Source: Candidatus Gallimonas caecicola
GTDB taxonomy: Bacteria; Bacillota; Clostridia; Christensenellales; Borkfalkiaceae
Length of the DNA: 7,155 nucleotides
Assembly (NCBI GenBank): GCA_904394195.1
Contig: CAJFNH010000062.1
Coordinates: forward strand, 1 to 7,155
Direction: 5' to 3'
Positions within the stretch are counted from its first letter, which is position 1; each line of letters begins with the position of its first letter. Position numbers and translations under genes: made by a program. The notes below the pieces were generated by a model. It did not search any database. It saw only the letters and a list, made by a program, of their open reading frames with translations, and was not told the DNA's origin. Below, in pieces: positions 1 to 6,824 of this stretch.

Positions 1-1368
1 GAAGGGCAGCCGGTCAAAGGCGCCCTTTGTGAGCACGAGGTATCCCCCTTCCGGAATCCGGATGACCGCCGTCATCATTTTGCGCGAAGAGGAAAAGGCG
101 ACTTCGCCCACCTTTTCATACCGTTCGCCCAGCCGCTCGTAGGCGATGCCCTTCTCTCGCGCGAGCGTAACGATCGCCGTCTCGGTCGGATCGCCGTAGA
201 TCTTTTCGTTGCCGTCGTCATCCGTGCCCACGCGCGCCGTGCAGGCAAGACAGAGCTGTTCGAGAAAGGCATATTCGGGCGAAGAAAATTCGGCGTCTTC
301 CGCGACTGGCTGCTCCCCATATACCCAGAGCCGTTTGACGGTCATGCGGTTCATGGTGAGCGTGCCCGTCTTGTCCGAGCAGATGACGGAAGTCGAGCCG
401 AGCGTCTCCACCGCCTGCATCTGCCGGATGAGGGCATTCTTTGCCGCCATCTTCTTGGCGCCGTTGGTCAGAATGAGCGTGACGATGAGCGAGAGCGTTT
501 CGGGCACCGCCGCCACCGCAAGAGTGATGGCGACCATGATCATCTCCCACACGTCGTGCCCCTGGATGAGCCCCGTTACCAGGAGCGCAACGGCGGACAT
601 GACGGCGATGCCGCTGATCACTTTTCCGACCTTGTCGAGCCTGTGCTGCAGCGGCGTCTTTTGCTGTTTTGTCTCGGTGAGGAAGCGCGCGATCTTGCCG
701 ATCTGCGTGTCCATGCCCGTCTCTGTAACAACGGCTACGGCGTTGCCCGCCGTGACAAGGCAGCCCGAAAAGACCATGGTCACGCGGTCGCCGAGCGCAA
801 TATCCCCCAAAAGCCGCGCGGCGGCATCCTTTTCCGCAGGGACGCTCTCGCCCGTCAGCGACGATTCGTCCACGGCAAAGCTCTCCGAGCGGATGAGGCG
901 GGCATCGGCGGGCACCAGATCGCCCGTCTTGAGCAGAATGATATCGCCGGGTACAAGCTGCGCAGGGTCGATCTCATGCACTTTTCCGTCCCGCAGAACA
1001 CGGCAGACGGGAGAAGAGAGCGTGGACAGCGCCTCCAGCGCATTTTCGGCGCTGCGCTCCTGAGTGACGGCGAGGACCACGTTCATGGCGATGACGGCAA
1101 ATACCACAACGGGTTCGATGAAACCGTCGCCTTCAACGATCGCCATCGTCAGACTCAACACTGCGGCAATGAGCAGGATGATGACGGAGACGTCTTTGAA
1201 CTGCGCAAGGATACGGACAATGAGCTTCTGCCTGCGCGGTTTTTCAAACACGTTTGCGCCGTAGCGGACAAAGCGCTCCTCCGCCTGCGCCGCGCTCAAG
1301 CCGCGTTCCGCCGAGACCTGCTGTTCCTGCAGCAGTTCCTCCGGCGATTTTTCGTAATTTTCTTTCAC
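1..1368 (-). CDS. P2-type (Ca2+-ATPase-like) cation-transporting P-type ATPase, N-terminal 456 residues, cut by the window edge
   Basis: Membrane pump that would couple ATP hydrolysis to cation export; the family (SERCA/PMCA-like bacterial pumps) mostly moves Ca2+. The frame is open from a GTG at 1368-1366 to base 1. An AGGGAGGGGG ribosome site lies about 5 nt before the GTG, and upstream ATGs are out of frame. Visible in order: cation-ATPase N-terminal segment (about 1-50), M1 and M2 (about 57-103), actuator domain with TGES at 172-175, M3 (about 249-268), M4 (about 276-300), phosphorylation motif DKTGTLT with Asp332, then the nucleotide-binding domain with YGDPTE (391-396) and KGA (448-450). 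Relatives are about 850-900 residues, so roughly half is present. Oddity: the usual M4 motif PEGLP reads PETLS (289-293); the glutamate equivalent to SERCA E309 is kept. The family call is firm, but the transported ion is not certain because M5-M6 lie outside the window. Confidence 0.93.
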   Translation of the reverse strand, partial: MKENYEKSPEELLQEQQVSAERGLSAAQAEERFVRYGANVFEKPRRQKLIVRILAQFKDVSVIILLIAAVLSLTMAIVEGDGFIEPVVVFAVIAMNVVLAVTQERSAENALEALSTLSSPVCRVLRDGKVHEIDPAQLVPGDIILLKTGDLVPADARLIRSESFAVDESSLTGESVPAEKDAAARLLGDIALGDRVTMVFSGCLVTAGNAVAVVTETGMDTQIGKIARFLTETKQQKTPLQHRLDKVGKVISGIAVMSAVALLVTGLIQGHDVWEMIMVAITLAVAAVPETLSLIVTLILTNGAKKMAAKNALIRQMQAVETLGSTSVICSDKTGTLTMNRMTVKRLWVYGEQPVAEDAEFSSPEYAFLEQLCLACTARVGTDDDGNEKIYGDPTETAIVTLAREKGIAYERLGERYEKVGEVAFSSSRKMMTAVIRIPEGGYLVLTKGAFDRLPF

Positions 1369-1400
1369 TTCCCCCTCCCTCTGTTTGATGTGTTGTCATC

Positions 1401-1429
1401 ATGATACCACATCTGCGGGAATTTGTAAA
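1401..1429 (-). promoter_or_regulatory. Sigma-A promoter of the P-type ATPase gene
   Basis: Read on the minus strand, a -35 box TTTACA (1429-1424) and a -10 box TATCAT (1406-1401) are separated by exactly 17 nt. Transcription would start near 1394, giving a leader of about 25 nt that ends in the purine-rich ribosome site before the GTG. It lies downstream of the trpB2 terminator, so the pump appears to be transcribed on its own. Confidence 0.75.
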
Positions 1430-1496
1430 GAGCTACCCGATGAAAAGATATCCTCCGCCATGACAGTTTGGCGAAAAAATTGCGCTTTTATCGCAC

Positions 1497-1523
1497 AAAA
1501 AAGTCTCCCGAAACACGGGAGAC
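1497..1523 (-). terminator. Rho-independent terminator of the trpB2 gene
   Basis: On the minus strand an 8-bp perfect stem GTCTCCCG/CGGGAGAC (arms 1523-1516 and 1510-1503) with a 5-nt loop is followed directly by six T residues (1502-1497). It begins 13 nt after the trpB2 stop codon. The plus-strand reading is followed only by CCTTTTG, so minus is the main direction. Confidence 0.9.
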
Positions 1524-1536
1524 CCTTTTGAAGCGA

Positions 1537-2928
1537 TCACAAAAGCCCTTCGTTGACGGGGCAGTCCGGAATGGTGGCAAAGCCCCTTTCAAGGTCGGCG
1601 TCTGTGGGAACGGTGTCCGTCATCGTGCCGTCGTTATACTGCTTATAGGCGGCAAGGTCGAAGTAACCCGTGCCCGTCAGACCGAACAGGATGACCTTTT
1701 TCTTCCCCTCCTTTTTGCAGCGGAGCGCCTCGTCCACGGCAACGCGGATGGCGTGCGCCGATTCGGGCGCGGGGAGGATGCCCTCGCAGCGGGCAAACAT
1801 GACGGCTGCCTCGAACACCTTGCTCTGCTCCACCGACACGGCGCGAAGGTATCCGTCGTGATAGAGCTGCGAAACGATGGGACTCATGCCGTGGTAGCGC
1901 AGCCCGCCCGCATGGTTGGGCGAGGGCATGAAGCCGCAGCCGAGCGTGTACATCTTGGCGAGCGGCGTGATCTGCGCCGAATCGCAGAAGTCGTACACGA
2001 ATTTTCCGCGCGTGAGCGAGGGACAGCTGGCGGGCTCCACGCCGATGAAATCGATATCGTTCTTTCCGTCCAGCTTATCGCCCATGTAGGGCGCGATGAG
2101 CCCGCCGAAGTTGGAGCCGCCGCCCACGCAGCCGATGACGGTATCGGGCTGAACGCCGTACTTTTCAAGCGCTGTCCTGCTCTCCAGACCGATGACGGAC
2201 TGGTGCAGGAGCACATGGTCGAGCACGGAGCCCAGAACGTAGCGGCAGCTGTCGGAAGTGAGCGCCTTTTCCACCGCCTCCGAGATGGCGCAGCCCAGCG
2301 AGCCGCCCGTTCCCGGGAACTCCGAAAGGATCTTTCTGCCCGCATTTGTGGTATCGGAGGGCGACGGAATGACGTTTGCGCCGTAGGTGCGGATGACCTC
2401 CCTGCGGTAGGGCTTCTGTTCGGCGGAAACTTTGACCATGTAGACGTCGAGCTGCAGCCCGTAGTAAGCGGCCGCCATTGCAAGCGCCGTGCCCCACTGG
2501 CCCGCGCCCGTCTCCGTGGTGATGGACTTCAGACCCTGTTTTTTGGCGTAGTACGCCTGCGCGGCCGCCGAATTGAGTTTGTGCGAGCCGGACGTGTTGT
2601 TCCCCTCGAACTTATAATAAATTTGCGCGGGCGTGCCGAGCAGCCCTTCCAGACAGTAGGCGCGCACCAACGGCGACGGACGAAACATGCGGTAGAAATC
2701 GAGAATCCCCTGCGGGATGGGAATATGCTCATCCCTTTCGTTGAGTTCCTGTTCGATGCACTCGTCGCAAAAAACGGGGGCAAGGCCGGAAGCCGTACAG
2801 GGCCGCTGCGTGGCGGGATCGATGAAGGGCGGATGCTGCGTCTTCATATGCGCCTTGACATTGTACCATGCCTTGGGCATCTCCTCTTCCGAAAGATAGA
2901 TCTTGTAGGGGATCTGTTTGGTTGCCAT
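1537..2928 (-). CDS. trpB: TrpB2-type tryptophan synthase beta chain (PLP enzyme), stand-alone
   Basis: Pyridoxal-phosphate enzyme expected to make L-tryptophan from indole and L-serine in the cytoplasm. The 463-residue length and sequence fit the TrpB2 (TrpB-like) branch, which is longer than the roughly 400-residue TrpB1 that pairs with TrpA. Visible: substrate-side motif RPSPLVRA (83-90), PLP-lysine motif SGSHKLNS with Lys117, catalytic-loop ETGAGQWG with Glu139, KPYRR (172-176), phosphate-binding glycine loop GGGSN (269-273), EGILPAPESAHA (382-393) and C-terminal GLTGTGYFD (416-424). The start is fixed by AGGAGG at 2941-2936, 7 nt before the ATG. No trpA or other trp gene is adjacent. A tRNA-Trp T-box leader precedes it and a terminator follows it, so it is a single-gene unit controlled by tryptophan supply. 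Known TrpB2 roles (inference here) are indole salvage or partnership with a distant TrpA. The family is firm; the physiological role is open. Confidence 0.93.
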   Translation of the reverse strand: MATKQIPYKIYLSEEEMPKAWYNVKAHMKTQHPPFIDPATQRPCTASGLAPVFCDECIEQELNERDEHIPIPQGILDFYRMFRPSPLVRAYCLEGLLGTPAQIYYKFEGNNTSGSHKLNSAAAQAYYAKKQGLKSITTETGAGQWGTALAMAAAYYGLQLDVYMVKVSAEQKPYRREVIRTYGANVIPSPSDTTNAGRKILSEFPGTGGSLGCAISEAVEKALTSDSCRYVLGSVLDHVLLHQSVIGLESRTALEKYGVQPDTVIGCVGGGSNFGGLIAPYMGDKLDGKNDIDFIGVEPASCPSLTRGKFVYDFCDSAQITPLAKMYTLGCGFMPSPNHAGGLRYHGMSPIVSQLYHDGYLRAVSVEQSKVFEAAVMFARCEGILPAPESAHAIRVAVDEALRCKKEGKKKVILFGLTGTGYFDLAAYKQYNDGTMTDTVPTDADLERGFATIPDCPVNEGLL

Positions 2929-3022
2929 GGTGTTACCTCCTGAAATATATTTTCACGCAAAAAAGTTTGCCGTGATCCCGGAATACGATTTGGGCGTACA
3001 CATACATGTTCTGCATTTTTGT

Positions 3023-3068
3023 AAAATAAAAACACGAAGCGACCCTTTTTGGGACGAATCGCTCCGTG
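3023..3068 (-). terminator. Conditional intrinsic terminator of the T-box leader
   Basis: On the minus strand CACGGAGCGA (3068-3059) pairs with TCGCTTCGTG (3042-3033) with one G-T wobble. An upper CCC/GGG stem sits around an AAAAA loop, and the T-rich run TTTTTATTTT (3032-3023) follows. The 5' arm overlaps the end of the conserved T-box element, so it should be mutually exclusive with the antiterminator that forms when uncharged tRNA-Trp binds. Confidence 0.9.
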
Positions 3069-3279
3069 TTGCCACCCAATTTCACAGCGAAATTCCGCTG
3101 CCTCGTTACGAGCACCATCATGCTCTCTTTCTGTAACGGGAAAGCCCCGTCGGACGCTACTTTTTGTTCACGCCCGCCCTCCGTGATCCATTCACGCGCC
3201 GCCCGCTGCCCCCATCTCACCGCCGGAGGCTCTCTGGAAACCGACGTTGTGCGCGCTACTCCTTCACATCTGCGGTTTT
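3023..3279 (-). promoter_or_regulatory. T-box riboswitch leader, tRNA-Trp specific, upstream of trpB2
   Basis: This leader senses uncharged tRNA and decides between termination and read-through. Minus-strand landmarks in order: AGTA of the specifier-loop 5' side (3260-3257), AGAGAGCC of distal Stem I (3235-3228) followed by a GGCGGTGAGA loop, then GAA-TGG-A, in which the specifier codon is TGG (Trp) at 3190-3188. The conserved T-box GGGTGGCAACACGG is at 3077-3064. Within it UGGC (3074-3071) is complementary to GCCA, the acceptor end expected for a tRNA with discriminator G73, as bacterial tRNA-Trp has. CGCTGTG (3089-3083) can pair with the CAC...AGCG terminator arm to form the antiterminator. 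The specifier codon, the discriminator match and the downstream trpB2 all agree on tryptophan. The exact 5' end is inferred from the promoter. Confidence 0.95.
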
Positions 3280-3284
3280 CTGCC

Positions 3285-3313
3285 ATTATACGCACCGCGC
3301 CTTGTTCTGTCAA
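3285..3313 (-). promoter_or_regulatory. Perfect-consensus sigma-A promoter for the T-box/trpB2 unit
   Basis: The minus strand has TTGACA (3313-3308) and TATAAT (3290-3285), both exact consensus, with a 17-nt spacer. Initiation is expected at an A near 3279-3278, just before T-box Stem I. A strong constitutive promoter is the usual partner of a leader that regulates by termination. The -35 box lies about 50 bp after the stop of the upstream lipoprotein gene. Confidence 0.93.
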
Positions 3314-3361
3314 CCGTATGCAAAGAAAAACTTCTATTCGAATTTCCGATTGCGACGATTT

Positions 3362-6300
3362 TCACCGCCACAATACAAAGGAATCGACGGTCATATCGCC
3401 GCGCAGAACGACGGTATGCTCGCCCTCCGGCATCGCCTCGCTCATCCATACGCCGTCCTGCACGCGCACGCTGTCCGAAGGCACGCCGTCTATGACCGCT
3501 TCAAACACACCGTCCGCGGCAAGCAATGCAAAACGGGTGCCCGTGAATGTGAAGGAGACGGTCGCGTCGCTGCCCGCATACCCGTGCCCGAACGTGGAGA
3601 GCGCGCCCGTCAGCGACCAGTTCCCGCGGTATTCGAACATGTCCTCATCGGGCGAGAGCCATTCTCCGCCCATGACCGAGTAAGAGAACTCACACCTGCG
3701 GAAAGCGATATAGCGGTGCGCCTGATCGGTCGCTGTCGTATCCGTCACATACAGGCGGTAATAGCGCAGTTCGCACTCCGGAAAGGAGACCGCGACGTCG
3801 GCGCCGCTGTATGCGGCGTTTTCCTGCGTGGCAAGCAAGGTCATCTGCGAAAGGTCGTTCCCGCCGTATAGCTCGAATTTTGCGGGAAGATAGCGCCTTG
3901 ACGGCTCCCCGCGGACCGTAAAGGTATTGGCGCGTACGACTTCCCCCAGATCGGCAACGAGCTCAAAGGGAGAATCCGGCGAAATATCCGACCTGTCCGA
4001 ATGGATGAAATTGCCGTCATCTTCGTCGAACAGGTTGCCGATCGCATAGCTTTCGTCCCACGGACGGTACTGCGCAGAGACGAGCGTACCGCGCGACGGC
4101 CGGACGCAGATATAGTCATACCCGTAAGTGCGCGGCGCAAAATACTCTGTTTCAAACGGCTCGCGTTCATAGGAGGCGCGATAGGCGGTCAGATACCCTA
4201 CGCTCACCTCCTCCCCGTCAAATCTGCCCAGTCCGACGCCGATGAAGCTGCGCGCGTCCGATACGAGCAGCACTGCCCGGAAGTAGACCCATTGCCCCTT
4301 TTCATAGAAGGCGTCCGTATAGTGCGACGCATCCGAAAGGTCAAATTCCGGCGTTCCCGCAAGGTTATCCACCGTTGCGGCGGGAAAATAGTTCTCACCG
4401 TCCGTCGAAAGGTAGAGCGCGGCGCTCCGCCTTCCGCGCAATGCCACGCGGTACTTTCCGCTGCTGTCGATGCGGAACTTGCCGCGGATCTCCATCACCG
4501 CATCCGAAGTCGGCTGCGGCTCCCAGATCTCGGCATTCCCGTTCTGCACGCGGTTTGTATTGTCCTGCTCATCCGCCGTCTGATAGCCCGCATAGCCGTT
4601 TTCATATGCCTGCGCGGCGCTTTCATACGTCAACGGGGCATAGGTGTAGACGGTGCGCTCCAGCATGAGGGGATCGGGCTGCGCCTGGCGCAGCTCGATG
4701 ACAAGTTCAACGTCGTCCACCAAAAAGGCGCCGTCCTCCTTTTCGATCGCGAGCGTGACGTATATTTTGCCGGAATCCCTGTGAAAGGCGGACGGCGTAT
4801 AGCAATACACCCCTTCCGCCGTCTGTTCCAGACTGCCGTATGCGGGCGCGGTCACCTGCTTTACGCTGGCAGAAAATCCGTCGGGAAGGACAAGGTCTTC
4901 CTTGAAGTCCATCACAAAATCTTCGCCCGCAGCGATCTCATAGGGCTGCGCCGTACGGCTGTAGCGGCGCTCGCCGTCCTGCTCATAGCTTCTGCCCGTC
5001 TGATAGATGACGGCAACGGGAACAAACATGGGAAGATCTTTTGCCGCATACTCTGCAAGCACGCCCGAAGAGACGCTCTGACGCAGAAGTTCGGTGAAAT
5101 AGTAGGTCATATCATAGCCCGTTGCATCGCTGACGGCACGGTACCACACGCCCGCGTCGTTCTTGTCTCCGCCGCCCTGCGCCGCACGGATAAAGATCTC
5201 CTGTCCGAAAGCGTGCAGAAGGTTGGCATAGCTGTCAAGGGCGGAGTTGGCGCCCTGCGCGGCGAGCGTCTGACGGAGCGTCCAGCTCGGATTGGTATAG
5301 CGGTTCCAGCTCGTCTGATAACTGCCCTCCGCCGCATTCCCGCGCGAACGGTTGGAGGAAATGTGGGTGAACAGACTGTATTCCACAAGACTGACGGCGT
5401 TGTTCGTGACCTCGTCCCCGGGCGCAAAGCCAAAGCGCTGGAAGTGATGGTTGTATTCGTGGATACATCCCCAGAAAGCGTCGCTCGCGTTATCTACCGC
5501 GCTTTCCGCATCAAGCGCCGCCGTCAGGCAGTGGAGCGGACAGTTGACGGAATTCTGACCGACAAAGGCGACCATGCTGCCCGCCGCGATGAAGGGATCG
5601 TACAAAAAGACGATGCCCTGCTGCGCGCTCGAGCCGGACGGCACCATCGTGGAGACGCAGGCGATCTTGTCCCACAGAACGGCCGCCGCGGTCAGCTGAT
5701 CGTAATCAAATTGTCCGGCACGCGACTTCGGTCCCGAATGGCGCACCGAACGGTCCCACACCTCAAGATCGAAATAGGGCGCAGAACTTTCCCGGTTGCG
5801 TTCGAACTCCTCCCGCGTCGTATAGCCGAGCACGAAGTGCGAATAGGCGACCGCGCCCGAAATGGTCACCGTAAAGGTGCTTCCCCCGTTGACGGGCTGA
5901 ACATAGATGGGTCCGCCGAGCGCATAGCCCACATAGGCGACCGTCGTGCTCACCCGCATGCTATTGGAAAGATTGGGCATGCGGTTGAGCTCACGCGCTT
6001 CCCAGATATTGTTGGAATTTCCGTTGGCAAGCGTCTGACCGATATATACGATGAGTCCGCCCGTAGCCGCAAGGTCCTCCTCGCTCATTTCTATCCTGAC
6101 AACTTCGCCTGCGGGCGCATAGAGACCCGTGATATGATTGCCCGCCGCACGCGAACGGTAGGTCAGCCGCTTGACGAGGGCGGGCTCTTCGTCGTTTACG
6201 TCCCCTTCGTACAGATTGAAGGACGCCGAATGTTTGTACAGTTTTTTGCCTGTTGCAACTCCTTCCAGATAATAATTGCCCTGCTCGTCCATGCTGTCGT

Positions 6301-6676
6301 AGGTGGAAGATGAGGCGCGCAGCAGACGGTTCTCCTCGATGATCGCCTGCCGCTCCTCCAACGAGGCGCCCGAAAGCACCGTGCCGTAAGAAGGATAGCG
6401 CTCCAGTCCGCCGTCGCTGACTTCGGGAAGGCGGCGCTGCGCCGTGCCAAGGTATTCTGCACTCATGCCCACTTTTGAGGGACTGTACATGCCGGAGAGA
6501 AAGAGCTCGCCCGCGCCGTCCGGCGACGGATCGTCATCCGGCAACGGGCTGTCCTGTGAAGGCGGCTCCTCCACGGGAGCATCCGATGCCGGCGTGCGCA
6601 CGCACGCCGCAAATACGCCGCACAAAAGCACGCATGCAAGAAAAACAGAGATCGCCTTCAGAGAAAAATGCCGCAT
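3362..6676 (-). CDS. Large lipoprotein with M60/enhancin-like zinc metallopeptidase domain and C-terminal carbohydrate-binding-type modules
   Basis: Predicted surface-anchored protease of 1104 residues. The start is set by GGAGG 4 nt before the ATG. Domains by eye: signal peptide with a hydrophobic core at 10-24 and lipobox FAAC (Cys25; Phe at -3 is slightly unusual); Pro/Asp/Ser-rich linker 26-57; uncharacterised 58-130; M60-like region about 130-560. The M60 region contains a TGLYAPAGE strand (183-191) typical of its N-terminal sandwich and a gluzincin-like site HEYNH (406-410), with Glu422 in GDEVTNN as likely third zinc ligand. Then a cadherin/Ig-like segment about 583-663 (YGSL...YCYTPSAF); a PA14-like sandwich about 668-835 (tentative); an F5/8-type C or CBM32-like module about 858-1000 (ends RYYRLYVT, then YIAFRRCEFSY); and a last sandwich 1003-1104 with SFTFTGTRFA and EGEHTVV. 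M60 peptidases characterised in other bacteria and in viruses cut mucin-type O-glycoproteins, so a mucin target is inferred. It has its own promoter, and the next minus-strand unit follows without a clear terminator. Confidence 0.88.
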   Translation of the reverse strand: MRHFSLKAISVFLACVLLCGVFAACVRTPASDAPVEEPPSQDSPLPDDDPSPDGAGELFLSGMYSPSKVGMSAEYLGTAQRRLPEVSDGGLERYPSYGTVLSGASLEERQAIIEENRLLRASSSTYDSMDEQGNYYLEGVATGKKLYKHSASFNLYEGDVNDEEPALVKRLTYRSRAAGNHITGLYAPAGEVVRIEMSEEDLAATGGLIVYIGQTLANGNSNNIWEARELNRMPNLSNSMRVSTTVAYVGYALGGPIYVQPVNGGSTFTVTISGAVAYSHFVLGYTTREEFERNRESSAPYFDLEVWDRSVRHSGPKSRAGQFDYDQLTAAAVLWDKIACVSTMVPSGSSAQQGIVFLYDPFIAAGSMVAFVGQNSVNCPLHCLTAALDAESAVDNASDAFWGCIHEYNHHFQRFGFAPGDEVTNNAVSLVEYSLFTHISSNRSRGNAAEGSYQTSWNRYTNPSWTLRQTLAAQGANSALDSYANLLHAFGQEIFIRAAQGGGDKNDAGVWYRAVSDATGYDMTYYFTELLRQSVSSGVLAEYAAKDLPMFVPVAVIYQTGRSYEQDGERRYSRTAQPYEIAAGEDFVMDFKEDLVLPDGFSASVKQVTAPAYGSLEQTAEGVYCYTPSAFHRDSGKIYVTLAIEKEDGAFLVDDVELVIELRQAQPDPLMLERTVYTYAPLTYESAAQAYENGYAGYQTADEQDNTNRVQNGNAEIWEPQPTSDAVMEIRGKFRIDSSGKYRVALRGRRSAALYLSTDGENYFPAATVDNLAGTPEFDLSDASHYTDAFYEKGQWVYFRAVLLVSDARSFIGVGLGRFDGEEVSVGYLTAYRASYEREPFETEYFAPRTYGYDYICVRPSRGTLVSAQYRPWDESYAIGNLFDEDDGNFIHSDRSDISPDSPFELVADLGEVVRANTFTVRGEPSRRYLPAKFELYGGNDLSQMTLLATQENAAYSGADVAVSFPECELRYYRLYVTDTTATDQAHRYIAFRRCEFSYSVMGGEWLSPDEDMFEYRGNWSLTGALSTFGHGYAGSDATVSFTFTGTRFALLAADGVFEAVIDGVPSDSVRVQDGVWMSEAMPEGEHTVVLRGDMTVDSFVLWR

Positions 6677-6688
6677 AAGTCCTCCGTA

Positions 6689-6771
6689 AATGATTTCCGA
6701 ACACGCATCATAACATAATTCCTTTCAAATGTCAACAAAACAGAGTTTGCGCGCCGCGCACGGAAATCATT
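6689..6771. repeat. 11-bp inverted repeat flanking the lipoprotein promoter (operator-like pair)
   Basis: AATGATTTCCG at 6689-6699 and its exact complement CGGAAATCATT at 6761-6771 bracket the -10 and -35 boxes of the lipoprotein promoter. Their centres are 72 bp apart. The right copy is itself an imperfect palindrome, CGGAA-N4-TTCCG (6761-6774); the left copy keeps one arm and has a degraded second arm. The arrangement resembles two binding sites for one regulator; the regulator is unknown. Confidence 0.55.
6707..6735 (-). promoter_or_regulatory. Sigma-A promoter of the M60 lipoprotein gene
   Basis: The minus strand shows TTGACA (6735-6730) and TATGAT (6712-6707) with a 17-nt spacer. Transcription is expected near 6700, giving a leader of about 24 nt with the GGAGG site at 6685-6681. 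One copy of an 11-bp inverted repeat occupies the first bases of the transcript and the other lies about 60 bp upstream of the start, which suggests protein regulation. Confidence 0.88.
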
Positions 6772-6786
6772 CCGCACACGGCGCGC
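6749..6786. repeat. GC-rich interrupted palindrome between the divergent -35 boxes
   Basis: GCGCGCCG (6749-6756) is matched by CGGCGCGC (6779-6786). Inside it a second symmetric element, CGGA/TCCG (6761-6764 and 6771-6774), shares the same dyad centre. CGGCGCGCCG at 6779-6788 is also a 10-bp palindrome by itself and ends 1 bp before the permease -35 box. It sits between the two divergent promoters, so an operator role fits better than a terminator. Confidence 0.5.
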
Positions 6787-6789
6787 CGT

Positions 6790-6818
6790 TTGACTTTTTT
6801 AAAAGAAACGCATATACT
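6790..6818 (+). promoter_or_regulatory. Sigma-A promoter of the EamA permease gene
   Basis: TTGACT (6790-6795) and TATACT (6813-6818) are separated by exactly 17 nt, with an AT-rich spacer. The start of transcription would fall about 7 nt after the -10 box, that is at or within a base or two of the permease ATG at 6825. This leaves no room for a ribosome site. Confidence 0.8.
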
Positions 6819-6824
6819 GTACAT

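Noticed and set aside
209..1404. Two overlapping plus-strand open frames (209-1063 and 556-1404) opposite the P-type ATPase.
   Set aside because: The minus strand carries an unbroken ATPase frame with all catalytic motifs, so these plus-strand frames are shadows.
1389..1404. Upstream ATG codons near 1397-1403 as the start of the ATPase.
   Set aside because: Both are out of frame with the ATPase, and the GTG at 1368 has a strong ribosome site at good spacing.
1468..2943. A 491-codon open frame on the plus strand opposite trpB2.
   Set aside because: It is the antisense shadow of a clearly conserved PLP enzyme. It starts inside the terminator region and lacks any recognisable motif.
2933..3016. 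A possible 27-codon leader peptide between the T-box terminator and trpB2, ending over the ribosome site.
   Set aside because: It has no ribosome site of its own and no Trp codons, and the T-box already explains the regulation.
4001..6313. A 770-codon open frame on the plus strand opposite the M60 lipoprotein gene.
   Set aside because: It is rich in Arg, Ala and Gly with no domain signature and no ribosome site, and it mirrors the codon bias of a GC-rich gene on the other strand. The minus-strand frame has a signal peptide and an HExxH site.
6749..6800. The GC hairpin followed by a T-run as a plus-strand rho-independent terminator.
   Set aside because: No plus-strand gene ends upstream, the stem is interrupted, and the T-run lies inside the spacer of a good promoter.
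6747..6824. An upstream in-frame TTG (6747) as the start of the permease.
   Set aside because: It would add 26 polar residues before helix 1, lacks a ribosome site, and lies upstream of the predicted transcription start.
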